From an uncultured Gammaproteobacteria bacterium (GTDB lineage: Bacteria > Pseudomonadota > Gammaproteobacteria > Steroidobacterales > Woeseiaceae), in NCBI GenBank assembly GCA_937899415.1, contig CALBPI010000057.1:62001-126000 (forward strand): 64,000 nt of DNA. The letters run 5' to 3'. The position numbers were made by a program, and so were the translations under genes. The notes beneath the pieces were generated by a model. It saw only the letters and a list, made by a program, of their open reading frames with translations. It had not been told where the DNA came from and did not search any database. Below, piece after piece: positions 42,803 to 51,018 of the stretch. How positions within the stretch are numbered: the first letter of the stretch is position 1; every line of letters starts with the position of its first letter.

Positions 42803-44458
42803 TTAAGGAATCGCCTGCATGAGCCCGTCGACGTCCGACAGGCACTGACCCAGGTAAGTGGTAAAACGCACGGCCAGAGCGCCGTCGATGACGCGGTGGT
42901 CGTAAGACAACGACAACGGCAGCATCAGGCGCGGCTGGAACTGCTCGCCATCCCAGACAGGCTGCATGCCGTGACGCGACACGCCCAGAATGGCCACCTC
43001 TGGGGCATTGACGATGGGCGTAAACGCCGTACCGCCGATGCCACCCAGGCTCGAGATCGTAAAGCTCGCGCCCTGCATCTCCTTGGCCGTGAGTTTGCCG
43101 TCGCGCGCCTTTGCCGACAGATCCGCCAGCGCGTCCGCGAGCTCGTAGACATCCTTCTTGTCAGCGTCATGAATCACCGGTACGACGAGACCGTCGTCGG
43201 TGTCCGCAGCGAAGCCTATGTGGCAGTACTGCTTCATGACGAGGCCGTCGCCGGCCGCATTCAGTGACGAATTGAGTTTCGGGTACTCGCCCAGTGCCTG
43301 AACGACCGCGCGCATGACAAAGGCGAGTGGCGTGAGCTTGATGCCGCGCTCAGCTGCTTTCGTCTTGAGCGTCTTGCGGCGCGCTTCCATATCCGTGATG
43401 TCGGCCAGGTCGTGCTGCGTAACGTGCGGCAGGTTGATCCAGCTCGCCTGCAGACGCGGGCCCGAGATCTTCTGGATGCGCGTGAGCGGCTGCTCCGTGA
43501 CCTCACCGTAACGCGTGAAGTCGACCTTGGGCGTTGCGGGCAATGCGCCACCGCCAGCCGCAGGCGCCGCGCCGCCTTTGAGGGCTTGCTTAACCCAGCC
43601 TTTGACGTCGTCGGCCACGATGCGACCTTTGCGGCCCGTGCCGTTGACGCGACCGAGGTCGACACCGAGTTCGCGTGCGAGACGTCGTACTGACGGACTG
43701 GCGTGGGCTTTCGAGAAGCCGGCCTCATCGATGGCGCCCGTCGATGCCGCCGCGGGCTTCGCTTCAGGCGCAGGCGCCGGTGCCGGTTCAGGCTTGGGTT
43801 CGGGTGCCGCCGCAGGCGCAGGCGTGCTCGCGCGCGCCGTCGCCGGCTTCTCGGGTGCCGCCGCCGCGGCCACCACACCGCCGGCAAGCCGCACGATGGG
43901 CGCGCCTTCCTTGACCTGGTCGCCGACGTTGACGAGGACTTCATCGACTTTGCCCGCGTGCGTCGAGGGCACATCCATGGAGGCCTTGTCGGTCTCGAGC
44001 GTGATCAGCGGATCGTCGACATCGATTTCGTCGCCGACGCTGACCTCAACCTCGATGACGTCGACCGCATCGAAGTCGCCGATATCCGGCACGACCACGA
44101 CGACAGGTTCGGACGCCGCAGCTGCGGGCGCCGGCGCTTCAGGCTCAGGCTCGGCCGCAGGCTCCGGCGCAGCTTCCGCCGCGGGCGCAGGCTCGGGCGC
44201 TGCCTCAGCGGCACCGCCCGCCGCGCGCATCGTTGCGATCACGGTGCCTTCGCTGACCTTGTCGCCGACGCCGACCGTGACCTCGACGATCTCGCCGCCT
44301 TGCTCCGCCGGCACGTCCATCGATGCCTTATCCGTCTCGAGCGTGATGATGCCGTCTTCGACCTCGACCGTGTCTCCGGCCGCGACGAGCACCTCGATCA
44401 CCTCGACGTCATCAAAATCGCCGATGTCGGGTACGCGGATATCAATCGTGTCCGTCAT
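42803..44458 (-). CDS. aceF: Pyruvate dehydrogenase E2, dihydrolipoamide acetyltransferase
   Basis: A 551-residue core subunit of the pyruvate dehydrogenase complex. It has two lipoyl domains (each with ETDKASMDVP, the lipoylated Lys in DKA) at about residues 5-75 and 118-190, separated by Ala/Pro/Glu-rich linkers. A peripheral-subunit-binding domain follows (ASPSVRRLARELGVDLGRVN), then the catalytic domain ending with SYDHRVIDGALAVRF, which contains the HxxxDG active-site motif. E. coli AceF has three lipoyl domains; two is a common alternative. The linkers give long shadow ORFs on the other strand. Confidence 0.97.
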   Translation of the reverse strand: MTDTIDIRVPDIGDFDDVEVIEVLVAAGDTVEVEDGIITLETDKASMDVPAEQGGEIVEVTVGVGDKVSEGTVIATMRAAGGAAEAAPEPAPAAEAAPEPAAEPEPEAPAPAAAASEPVVVVVPDIGDFDAVDVIEVEVSVGDEIDVDDPLITLETDKASMDVPSTHAGKVDEVLVNVGDQVKEGAPIVRLAGGVVAAAAAPEKPATARASTPAPAAAPEPKPEPAPAPAPEAKPAAASTGAIDEAGFSKAHASPSVRRLARELGVDLGRVNGTGRKGRIVADDVKGWVKQALKGGAAPAAGGGALPATPKVDFTRYGEVTEQPLTRIQKISGPRLQASWINLPHVTQHDLADITDMEARRKTLKTKAAERGIKLTPLAFVMRAVVQALGEYPKLNSSLNAAGDGLVMKQYCHIGFAADTDDGLVVPVIHDADKKDVYELADALADLSAKARDGKLTAKEMQGASFTISSLGGIGGTAFTPIVNAPEVAILGVSRHGMQPVWDGEQFQPRLMLPLSLSYDHRVIDGALAVRFTTYLGQCLSDVDGLMQAIP

Positions 44459-44471
44459 GACCGCGCTCCGC

Positions 44472-47138
44472 CTACAACGTCACCGGATCGGGACGATCCG
44501 GGTCGATGCCGTACTTCTCGATGGCCTCGGCCACCGTCGACTGGTCGAGTGCGCCCTCGTCGGCCAGCGCCTTGAGCGTCGTGACGACGATGTAGCGCCG
44601 GTCGACTTCGAAGAACTCGCGCAAGGCCTTGCGCGAGTCACTGCGACCAAAGCCGTCGGTGCCGAGCGAGATGAATGTGCCCGGGATCCAGCGCTGGATC
44701 TGATCAGGCACAATTTTCATGTAGTCGGTGGCGGCAACGAAGGGGCCACTGCGACCGGCCAGCGCCGTGTCGAGGTAGCTCTTGCGTGGCTCGTCGTCGG
44801 GGTGAAGCTGGTTCCAGCGTTCGACCTCAAGGCACTCGCGACGCAGCTCGTTGTAGCTCGTCACACTCCAGACGTCGGACGGAATCCTGAAGTCGGCCTC
44901 GAGCATCTCGGCCGCGGCCAGTACCTCGCGCAGGATCGTACCGCTGCCGAACAGCTGCGCACGCACCTTGCCGTTGCCGCCATGGCGCAGTGGGTAAATG
45001 CCGTTGAGGATGCCTTCGTGCACGCCTTCGGGCATCTCGGGCTGCACGTAGTTCTCGTTCATCGTGGTGATGTAGTAGAAGACGTTTTCCTGCTCGGCAA
45101 ACATGCGCCGCAGGCCATCCTGGATGATCACCGCGAGCTCGTAGGCGTAGGCCGGGTCGTAGGCGCGGCAGTTCGGAATCGTCGACATGAGCACGTGCGA
45201 GTGCCCGTCCTGGTGCTGCAGGCCTTCACCAGACAACGTCGTGCGCCCGGCCGTGCCACCAATCATGAAACCGCGCGCCTGCATGTCACCGCCGGCCCAG
45301 ATGAAGTCGCCGATGCGCTGGTAGCCGAACATCGAGTAGTAGATGTAGAACGGGATCATGGGCAGGCCGTGGTTCGAGTACGAGGTACCCGCCGCGAGCC
45401 ACGAGCAGAACGCACCGCCTTCATTAATACCTTCCTCGAGGATCTGACCCTTCTTGTCCTCTTTGTAGAACATGAGCTGGTCCGCATCCTGCGGGGTGTA
45501 GAGCTGGCCCTTCGAAGAGTAGATACCGATCTGGCGGAACATGCCCTCCATACCGAAGGTGCGCGCCTCGTCGGGCACGATCGGCACGATGTACTTGCCG
45601 ATCTTCTTGTCCTTCACGAGCGTCGTCAGCATGCGCACGAACGCCATGGTCGTGGACTGCTCGCGCTCGCCGGAACCTTGCACCTGATTTTTGAACACGG
45701 CCAGTGACGGCACCTCAAGCTTGGGTGCCTCAGTGCGACGCCGCGGCAAAGAGCCGCCGAGCTTCGCGCGGCGGTCCATGAGGTATTCCATCTCGACGCT
45801 GCCCTTCTCGGGGCGGCAGTAGGGCACCTCCTCGAGCTCAGCGTCCGACACGGGGATGTTGAAGCGGTCGCGGAATTCGCGGAGCGCTTCGGTATCGAGC
45901 TTCTTCTGCTGGTGCGTGATGTTCGCACCCTCGCCGCCCGCCTCGCCCAGACCGAAACCTTTGACGGTTTTGGCCAGGATGACCGTCGGCTGGCCTTTGT
46001 GGTTTACAGCCTTCTCGTAAGCCGAGTAGACCTTGATGGGGTCGTGGCCACCGCGGTTAAGACGCCAGATGTCCTCGTCGGACATGTTGGCCACAAGCGC
46101 CTTGAGCTCTTCGACCTTGCCGAAGAAATTTTCGCGCGTGTAGGCGCCGCCCTTGTTCTTGTAGTTCTGGTATTCGCCGTCGACGGTTTCTTCCATCACG
46201 CGGCGCAGCAGGCCCTGCGTGTCGCGTGCGAGCAGCGGATCCCAGCGCGAGCCCCAGACGACCTTGAGCACATTCCAGCCTGCGCCCCCGAATGCCGCTT
46301 CGAGCTCCTGGATGATCTTGCCGTTGCCGCGAACCGGCCCGTCGAGTCGCTGCAGGTTGCAGTTGATGACGAATACGAGGTTATCGAGGCCCTCGCGCAC
46401 GGGCATCGTGATCGCGCCCAGAGACTCGGGCTCGTCGGTTTCACCGTCGCCAAGGAAGCACCAGACCTTGCGGTCCGTCGCCGGGATGAGCTCGCGGTTC
46501 TCCAGGTAGCGCATGAAGCGCGCCTGGTAGATCGCCATCATCGGGCCAAGACCCATCGATACGGTCGGGAATTGCCAGAACTCTGGCATGAGCCAGGGGT
46601 GTGGGTAGCTACTCAGGCCGCCGCCACCGACTTCCATGCGGAAGCGATTGAGCTGGTCTTCACTGAGACGGCCCTCGAGGTAGGCGCGCGCATAGATGCC
46701 CGGCGACGAATGGCCCTGGATGAAGACCAGGTCGCCGTCCTGCGCTTCGGTGTTGCCGCGCCAGAAGTGGTTGAAGCCCACCTCGTAGAGCGTGGCCGAA
46801 GAGGCGTATGACGCGATGTGCCCGCCGTACTCGGAGTTCTCGCGGTTGGCCTGCACGACCATGGCCATCGCATTCCAGCGCAGGTACGACTCCAGCCGGC
46901 GTTCGATCGAACGGTCACCAGGGTACTCGGGCTGCTGGCCGACAGAGATCGTATTGAGGTAGGCGGTGTTCGGACTGTAGGGCAAATACGCCCCCGAACG
47001 CCGTGCGAAGTCGATCATCTTGTCGAGCAGGAAATGGGCCCGCTCCGGGCCTTCCGTCTTGAGCACCGAGTCGATTGACTCGAGCCATTCGCGGGTCTCA
47101 ATCGGATCCGCGTCATCGAAGCGGCTGTGTTCCGCCAT
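44472..47138 (-). CDS. aceE: Pyruvate dehydrogenase E1 (homodimeric type)
   Basis: An 888-residue thiamine diphosphate enzyme that decarboxylates pyruvate and acetylates the E2 lipoyl group. The length matches E. coli AceE. Recognisable regions are ESYLRWNAMAMVVQANRENS, GHIASYASSATLYEVGFNHF, the ThDP motif GDGETDEPESLGAI through VINCNLQRLDGPV, and the C-terminal GTDGFGRSDSRKALREFFEV. The start ATG 47138 follows a TATAAT at 47172-47177. It is the first gene of the aceE-aceF-lpd-racemase run and is divergent from an M17 aminopeptidase. Confidence 0.97.
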   Translation of the reverse strand: MAEHSRFDDADPIETREWLESIDSVLKTEGPERAHFLLDKMIDFARRSGAYLPYSPNTAYLNTISVGQQPEYPGDRSIERRLESYLRWNAMAMVVQANRENSEYGGHIASYASSATLYEVGFNHFWRGNTEAQDGDLVFIQGHSSPGIYARAYLEGRLSEDQLNRFRMEVGGGGLSSYPHPWLMPEFWQFPTVSMGLGPMMAIYQARFMRYLENRELIPATDRKVWCFLGDGETDEPESLGAITMPVREGLDNLVFVINCNLQRLDGPVRGNGKIIQELEAAFGGAGWNVLKVVWGSRWDPLLARDTQGLLRRVMEETVDGEYQNYKNKGGAYTRENFFGKVEELKALVANMSDEDIWRLNRGGHDPIKVYSAYEKAVNHKGQPTVILAKTVKGFGLGEAGGEGANITHQQKKLDTEALREFRDRFNIPVSDAELEEVPYCRPEKGSVEMEYLMDRRAKLGGSLPRRRTEAPKLEVPSLAVFKNQVQGSGEREQSTTMAFVRMLTTLVKDKKIGKYIVPIVPDEARTFGMEGMFRQIGIYSSKGQLYTPQDADQLMFYKEDKKGQILEEGINEGGAFCSWLAAGTSYSNHGLPMIPFYIYYSMFGYQRIGDFIWAGGDMQARGFMIGGTAGRTTLSGEGLQHQDGHSHVLMSTIPNCRAYDPAYAYELAVIIQDGLRRMFAEQENVFYYITTMNENYVQPEMPEGVHEGILNGIYPLRHGGNGKVRAQLFGSGTILREVLAAAEMLEADFRIPSDVWSVTSYNELRRECLEVERWNQLHPDDEPRKSYLDTALAGRSGPFVAATDYMKIVPDQIQRWIPGTFISLGTDGFGRSDSRKALREFFEVDRRYIVVTTLKALADEGALDQSTVAEAIEKYGIDPDRPDPVTL

Positions 47139-47171
47139 TGTTCTTTTTCCGCCGTCCCAAACGAAGCGGCG

Positions 47172-47177
47172 ATTATA
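47172..47177 (-). promoter_or_regulatory. Consensus -10 box for aceE
   Basis: On the minus strand this reads TATAAT, a perfect -10 hexamer, 33 bases before the aceE start. The predicted leader is about 27 bases. No good -35 match is seen at normal spacing, and no PdhR-like site is obvious. Confidence 0.5.
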
Positions 47178-47228
47178 CCTGAGCGCGCGCTGCTGCTACG
47201 ATGGCGCGTCACGTTGCGGGAGAAACTA

Positions 47229-48743
47229 GTGTCCGATACCAAGGCCCTGCTGCCGAAGCTTCCGGACCCCAAACTAACGAGCTCGCGCGCCCAGCCCGAC
47301 GTTCGCCGACTGGCCCGCTACGACGCCGTGATCGTGCTGCACCAGCGGCGTGGCAAACTCACAGATCTCGAGATTTCCGGCGCCGATGCGCTGGCGGCGG
47401 TTGCTGCACGTACGGGCAACGCCAATCAGGTCCTCGCCGCCGTCCCGGGGGCACCCGCGACCCCGCTTGCGGCCTGTCGTATTGACCGCGATGCCGCAGC
47501 CTTCGATCGCGATACGGCCTGTCGAAAAACCATCAAGGCCCTGGCCGCCGCCAGCGCCCGGTCTATCGCTGTCGTCGTGGACCGCAAATCGCTCAAAGAT
47601 CACTCGGCCGCCGTGTCCTCAATGGTGACGGCGCTCATGCTCGCTGACTTCCGCATGCCCAAATTCGGCAAGCAGCCCAAGCGGCTCGCGCCGCTGGCCA
47701 TCACCGTTTTTGAGCCCAAAAAGACCAACCTGGCCGCGACCAGGGCCACGGCGCGCGGCAACTGCCTGGCCCGTTGGCTCACGGCGATGCCGCCCAACAA
47801 GCTCGACGCGCTGGGCTACCGTGCCGTCGCTGAAGCACTCGCCAAGCAGCACCGCTGGCAGTACCGCTATCATTCGGCCGCGACGCTCAAGCGCCGCGGC
47901 GCAGGCGCGTTCACGGCCGTCGCCCAGGGCAACGAAACCAACGACGCCGGCATCGTCGAGCTGCGCTACCGCCCGAAGACAGGCAAGAAGCGCCCCAAAG
48001 TGGCGCTCGTCGGCAAAGGCATCATTTTCGATACGGGCGGCACCAATCTGAAGCCGTTCGAAGGCATGCTGGGCATGCACGTCGACATGGGCGGCAGTGC
48101 CGTGGCCATCGCCACCCTTGCGACGCTCTCGGAGCTCGGCGTGGCCTGGGACATCGACGCCTGGCTCGGTATCACCGAAAACCGAACCGGCCCGCAGGCC
48201 TATAAGCCGCAGGACGTCGTCACGGCGCTCAATGGCAAGACGATCCAGACGATTCACACCGACGCCGAGGGGCGCATGGTGCTGGCCGACACGCTGACGC
48301 TTGCGGGCCGCGCCAAGCCCGACTGCATCCTCGATTTCGCGACACTGACGGGTGCGGCCATCAATGCCGTGACCACGCGCTACGGCGCCATCTTCACGAA
48401 CCGTCCATCGCTACATCCCACGCTCAAGACGGCGGGCGCCGACAGCGGCGAACGGGTGTGGCCCTTCCCGATTGGTGCCGCGTTCATTGAATCGCTCGAC
48501 AGCGAAACCGCTGACATCAAGCAGTGTGCGCCCGGCGGTGGCGGTGACCACATCCTCGCGGCCACCTTCCTCAACGAATTCGTGCCACCCGATGTGCCCT
48601 GGGTGCACCTCGACCTGTCTGCCTGCGAACACAAGGGTGGTCTGGGCGCCGCGCCCACGGACATCACGGGCTTTGGTGTGCGCTACGCCACTGAGCTTTT
48701 GACGGGCCACCTGCGGGAGGTCACAGCCGCGCCCAAAGGTTGA
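47229..48743 (+). CDS. M17 leucyl aminopeptidase family protein
   Basis: A 504-residue two-metal aminopeptidase that removes N-terminal residues from peptides in the cytoplasm. The metal and catalytic motifs are present: [20 protein letters not shown] (DTGG replaces the commoner DSGG), and [18 protein letters not shown] (family: NTDAEGRL; first Asn is His here, metal-binding Asp and Glu kept). [20 protein letters not shown] follows. The N-terminal ~165 residues are a less conserved regulatory domain. I chose GTG 47229 because a GGGAG ribosome-binding site sits just upstream. It is more divergent than PepA itself. The stop overlaps a possible TTG start of rnt. Confidence 0.88.
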   Translation: MSDTKALLPKLPDPKLTSSRAQPDVRRLARYDAVIVLHQRRGKLTDLEISGADALAAVAARTGNANQVLAAVPGAPATPLAACRIDRDAAAFDRDTACRKTIKALAAASARSIAVVVDRKSLKDHSAAVSSMVTALMLADFRMPKFGKQPKRLAPLAITVFEPKKTNLAATRATARGNCLARWLTAMPPNKLDALGYRAVAEALAKQHRWQYRYHSAATLKRRGAGAFTAVAQGNETNDAGIVELRYRPKTGKKRPKVALVGKGIIFDTGGTNLKPFEGMLGMHVDMGGSAVAIATLATLSELGVAWDIDAWLGITENRTGPQAYKPQDVVTALNGKTIQTIHTDAEGRMVLADTLTLAGRAKPDCILDFATLTGAAINAVTTRYGAIFTNRPSLHPTLKTAGADSGERVWPFPIGAAFIESLDSETADIKQCAPGGGGDHILAATFLNEFVPPDVPWVHLDLSACEHKGGLGAAPTDITGFGVRYATELLTGHLREVTAAPKG

Positions 48744-48766
48744 GCGCGTCTCTGACACCCATCGCC

Positions 48767-49396
48767 ATGCGCGACCGATTCCGGGGCTTTTTGCCTGTCG
48801 TCGTAGACGTTGAAACAGGCGGTTTCAACGCGGCGACCGATGCGTTGCTCGAGATCGCGGCCGTCAGCGTGCAATTCGATGAGGATGGCCAGCTTACGCG
48901 CAACGAGACCTGGCGCTATCACGTCAAGCCGTTTCCGGGTGCCAACATGGAACCCGCATCACTGGCTGTGAATGGCATTGACCCGGACCATCCGCTGCGA
49001 CCCGCCATCGATGAACGCGATGCGCTGCAGCGCGTCTTTCGCGAGGTCCGCGCAGCCGTCAAAGCGCACGAATGCACGCGCGCCGTGCTTGTCGGGCACA
49101 ACGCTTTTTTTGACCTGAGCTTCCTGAATGCCGCCGTGGCTCGCGCGGGCATCAAGCGCAACCCGTTTCACCCCTTCTCATGCTTTGACACAGCCACATT
49201 GGGCGGCGTCGCGTTTGGGCAAACGGTGTTGTCGCGGGCCGTGCAGATCGCGGCCATCGAATGGGATGAATCGCAGGCGCATTCTGCCGCCTACGATGCC
49301 GAGCGCACCGCAGACCTCTTCTGCGAAATCGTGAACCGGTTTGAGCCTGTCTACCGGACAGTCGTCGACAAGCCGACCGCCGAAGACGGGCTCTAG
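48767..49396 (+). CDS. rnt: Ribonuclease T
   Basis: A 209-residue DEDDh 3'-5' exoribonuclease that trims the 3' ends of tRNA and other stable RNAs. The three exonuclease motifs are [20 protein letters not shown] (Exo I: D, E), [16 protein letters not shown] (Exo II: D) and [14 protein letters not shown] (Exo III: H, D). The opening [20 protein letters not shown] is diagnostic for RNase T. I chose ATG 48767. It is convergent with grxD, 10 bases apart. Confidence 0.95.
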   Translation: MRDRFRGFLPVVVDVETGGFNAATDALLEIAAVSVQFDEDGQLTRNETWRYHVKPFPGANMEPASLAVNGIDPDHPLRPAIDERDALQRVFREVRAAVKAHECTRAVLVGHNAFFDLSFLNAAVARAGIKRNPFHPFSCFDTATLGGVAFGQTVLSRAVQIAAIEWDESQAHSAAYDAERTADLFCEIVNRFEPVYRTVVDKPTAEDGL

Positions 49397-49406
49397 ACCA
49401 GCGCGA

Positions 49407-49727
49407 TCAGGCTTCTGCAGTGGCTTCCTCGAGCAGCGGCTTCAGCTCACCACTCTTGTACATGTCGATCACAATATCGGCGCCACCAATGAGCTCGCCG
49501 TTGACGTAGAGCTGCGGGAACGTGGGCCAGTTCGAGTAGGTCTTGAGACTCTGGCGGACCTCTTCGTCCTCGAAGATATTGAAGTAGGCGAACTCGGTAC
49601 CGCAGGCCTTGAGCGCGGCGACTGCCTGCGACGAAAAGCCGCACTGCGGGAAATCGGGGGTGCCCTTGATGTAGATCAGGACGGGGTGGGCGTCGAGCTG
49701 GCCCTTGATGCGTTCGTTAATATCCAT
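49407..49727 (-). CDS. grxD: Monothiol glutaredoxin (Grx4 type)
   Basis: A 106-residue CGFS-type glutaredoxin that binds and delivers 2Fe-2S clusters with glutathione. The sequence YIKGTPDFPQCGFSSQAVAA contains the CGFS active site. NWPTFPQLYVNGELIGGADI is the glutathione-binding signature. The length and order match E. coli GrxD. It lies 20 bases after the small lipoprotein gene and is probably cotranscribed with it and the DUF1289 gene. Confidence 0.96.
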   Translation of the reverse strand: MDINERIKGQLDAHPVLIYIKGTPDFPQCGFSSQAVAALKACGTEFAYFNIFEDEEVRQSLKTYSNWPTFPQLYVNGELIGGADIVIDMYKSGELKPLLEEATAEA

Positions 49728-49747
49728 GTCGATGTCCTGTCTGAGGC

Positions 49748-49900
49748 TCAGACGTAGAGCTGGGTGCTGGGGACGCGGGTTTCAAGGCCAGCCGTCTCGG
49801 GGTCTTTCTTCTTACCCCCCGTGAGCAAGGCCGTACATCCGGAGGCGCCAACGACGAGCAGCACCGCGGCGGCGCAGGCGGCAAGCAATCGGCGCATCAT
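49748..49900 (-). CDS. Very small lipoprotein
   Basis: A 50-residue protein, MMRRLLAACAAAVLLVVGAS followed by GCTALLTGGKKKDPETAGLE. The signal peptide ends in a lipobox (GASGC, Cys at about residue 22), so the mature part is under 30 residues. I chose ATG 49900; ATG 49897 is equally possible. It overlaps the DUF1289 gene by 4 bases and precedes grxD by 20 bases. I do not recognise a named family. Confidence 0.65.
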   Translation of the reverse strand: MMRRLLAACAAAVLLVVGASGCTALLTGGKKKDPETAGLETRVPSTQLYV

Positions 49901-50082
49901 ACGGCCTGGTTCTGCTGGGCCGAGCGCTCGGCAACGTTGGCGAGCACGACCCGCTTCTCGTCGTCGCTCATCATGGTCCAGTCGATGATTTCGTTGAGCG
50001 AACGGTAACAACCCATGCACACGTCGTGCTCGTCGAGCGTGCAGATCGAGATGCAGGGTGATTGCGGTTTGGATGCCGTCAT
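49897..50082 (-). CDS. DUF1289 small cysteine-rich protein
   Basis: A 61-residue protein, TASKPQSPCISICTLDEHDV then CMGCYRSLNEIIDWTMMSDD. The four cysteines in the pattern P-C-x3-C-x8-C-x2-C and the RSLNEI-W segment are the DUF1289 signature. It probably binds iron-sulfur or zinc, but this is inference from the cysteine spacing. I chose ATG 50082. It is divergent from nadC (45-base gap) and leads the run with the lipoprotein and grxD, which fits an Fe-S link. Confidence 0.88.
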   Translation of the reverse strand: MTASKPQSPCISICTLDEHDVCMGCYRSLNEIIDWTMMSDDEKRVVLANVAERSAQQNQAV

Positions 50083-50127
50083 GAGAGCGACGATAATGCC
50101 GGTCTGACTGATGCGCAAGGACCGACT

Positions 50128-51018
50128 GTGCGAGTTTCCCGATTCAATGCCCACATCACGCCTGAACGACTGGCCAAGGACCGCAACAAGGCGGTCCATC
50201 GCGCGCTAAAGGAGGACGTCGGCAAGGGCGACGTCACCGCCGCGCTCGTCTCGGCAACCGAGCTTGCGCGCGCCACGGTCGTCGTTCGCGAGGATGCCGT
50301 GCTCTGCGGCCGCGACTGGTTCGACGCCGTGTTTGCCGAGCTGGACAGCGACGTCACTATCGACTGGGCTGCCGCCGATGGCGATGCGCTCGAGGCCGAC
50401 CAGGTCGTGTGTCGATTGTCGGGCCCTGCGCGTGCGCTGCTCACGGGTGAGCGCACGGCGCTCAATTTCTTGCAGACGCTATCCGGAACGGCAACCGTCG
50501 CGCGCCGGTACAGCGATGCGCTGGCGGACACGGGCTGCCGGGTGCTCGATACGCGCAAAACGATTCCCGGCTTGCGCCTCGCGCAGAAGTACGCGGCCCG
50601 CACCGGCGGCGCCGTAAACCACCGTATCGGCCTGTTCGACGCCATTCTCATCAAGGAAAATCACATCGCCTCGGCAGGCTCGATCGCCGACGCCGTCCGC
50701 GCTGCGCGAGCCTCAAGCCCCGCGCTGCCCGTGGAAATCGAGGTCGAGTCGCTGGCCGAGCTTGAGCGCGCCCTGGACGCGGGTGTCGAACGCGTGCTGC
50801 TCGACAACTTCTCGCTGTGCGATCTGGAGCAGGCTGTGGCCATCAATCGCGCGGCCGATGAATCGGCGGAGCTCGAAGCGTCGGGCGGCGTGGAGTTCGA
50901 TGACCTGGCGGGCATCGCGGCAACGGGCGTGGACTATATCTCGACGGGGGCGCTGACCAAACACCTGCGCGCGACCGACTTTTCCATGCGCTTCGCGTTT
51001 GAGCGCAAGGGCAGTTAA
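50128..51018 (+). CDS. nadC: Nicotinate-nucleotide pyrophosphorylase (carboxylating)
   Basis: NadC converts quinolinate and PRPP to nicotinate mononucleotide in de novo NAD synthesis. The 296-residue protein has the family's ALKEDVGKGDVTAALV, ERTALNFLQTLSGTATVARR, the basic PRPP/quinolinate pocket DTRKTIPGLRLAQKYAARTG then GGAVNHRIGLFDAILIKENH, and the C-terminal GVDYISTGALTKH. I chose GTG 50128 with an AAGGA upstream; the frame extends another 22 codons upstream. Its stop shares TTAA with the convergent GGDEF-EAL gene. Confidence 0.94.
   Translation: MRVSRFNAHITPERLAKDRNKAVHRALKEDVGKGDVTAALVSATELARATVVVREDAVLCGRDWFDAVFAELDSDVTIDWAAADGDALEADQVVCRLSGPARALLTGERTALNFLQTLSGTATVARRYSDALADTGCRVLDTRKTIPGLRLAQKYAARTGGAVNHRIGLFDAILIKENHIASAGSIADAVRAARASSPALPVEIEVESLAELERALDAGVERVLLDNFSLCDLEQAVAINRAADESAELEASGGVEFDDLAGIAATGVDYISTGALTKHLRATDFSMRFAFERKGS

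Noticed and set aside
43515-45707. A 730-codon plus-strand open frame over aceF/aceE
   Set aside because: It is antisense to two clear genes. Its composition mirrors the Ala/Pro-rich linkers and the codon bias of the real genes, with no family match.
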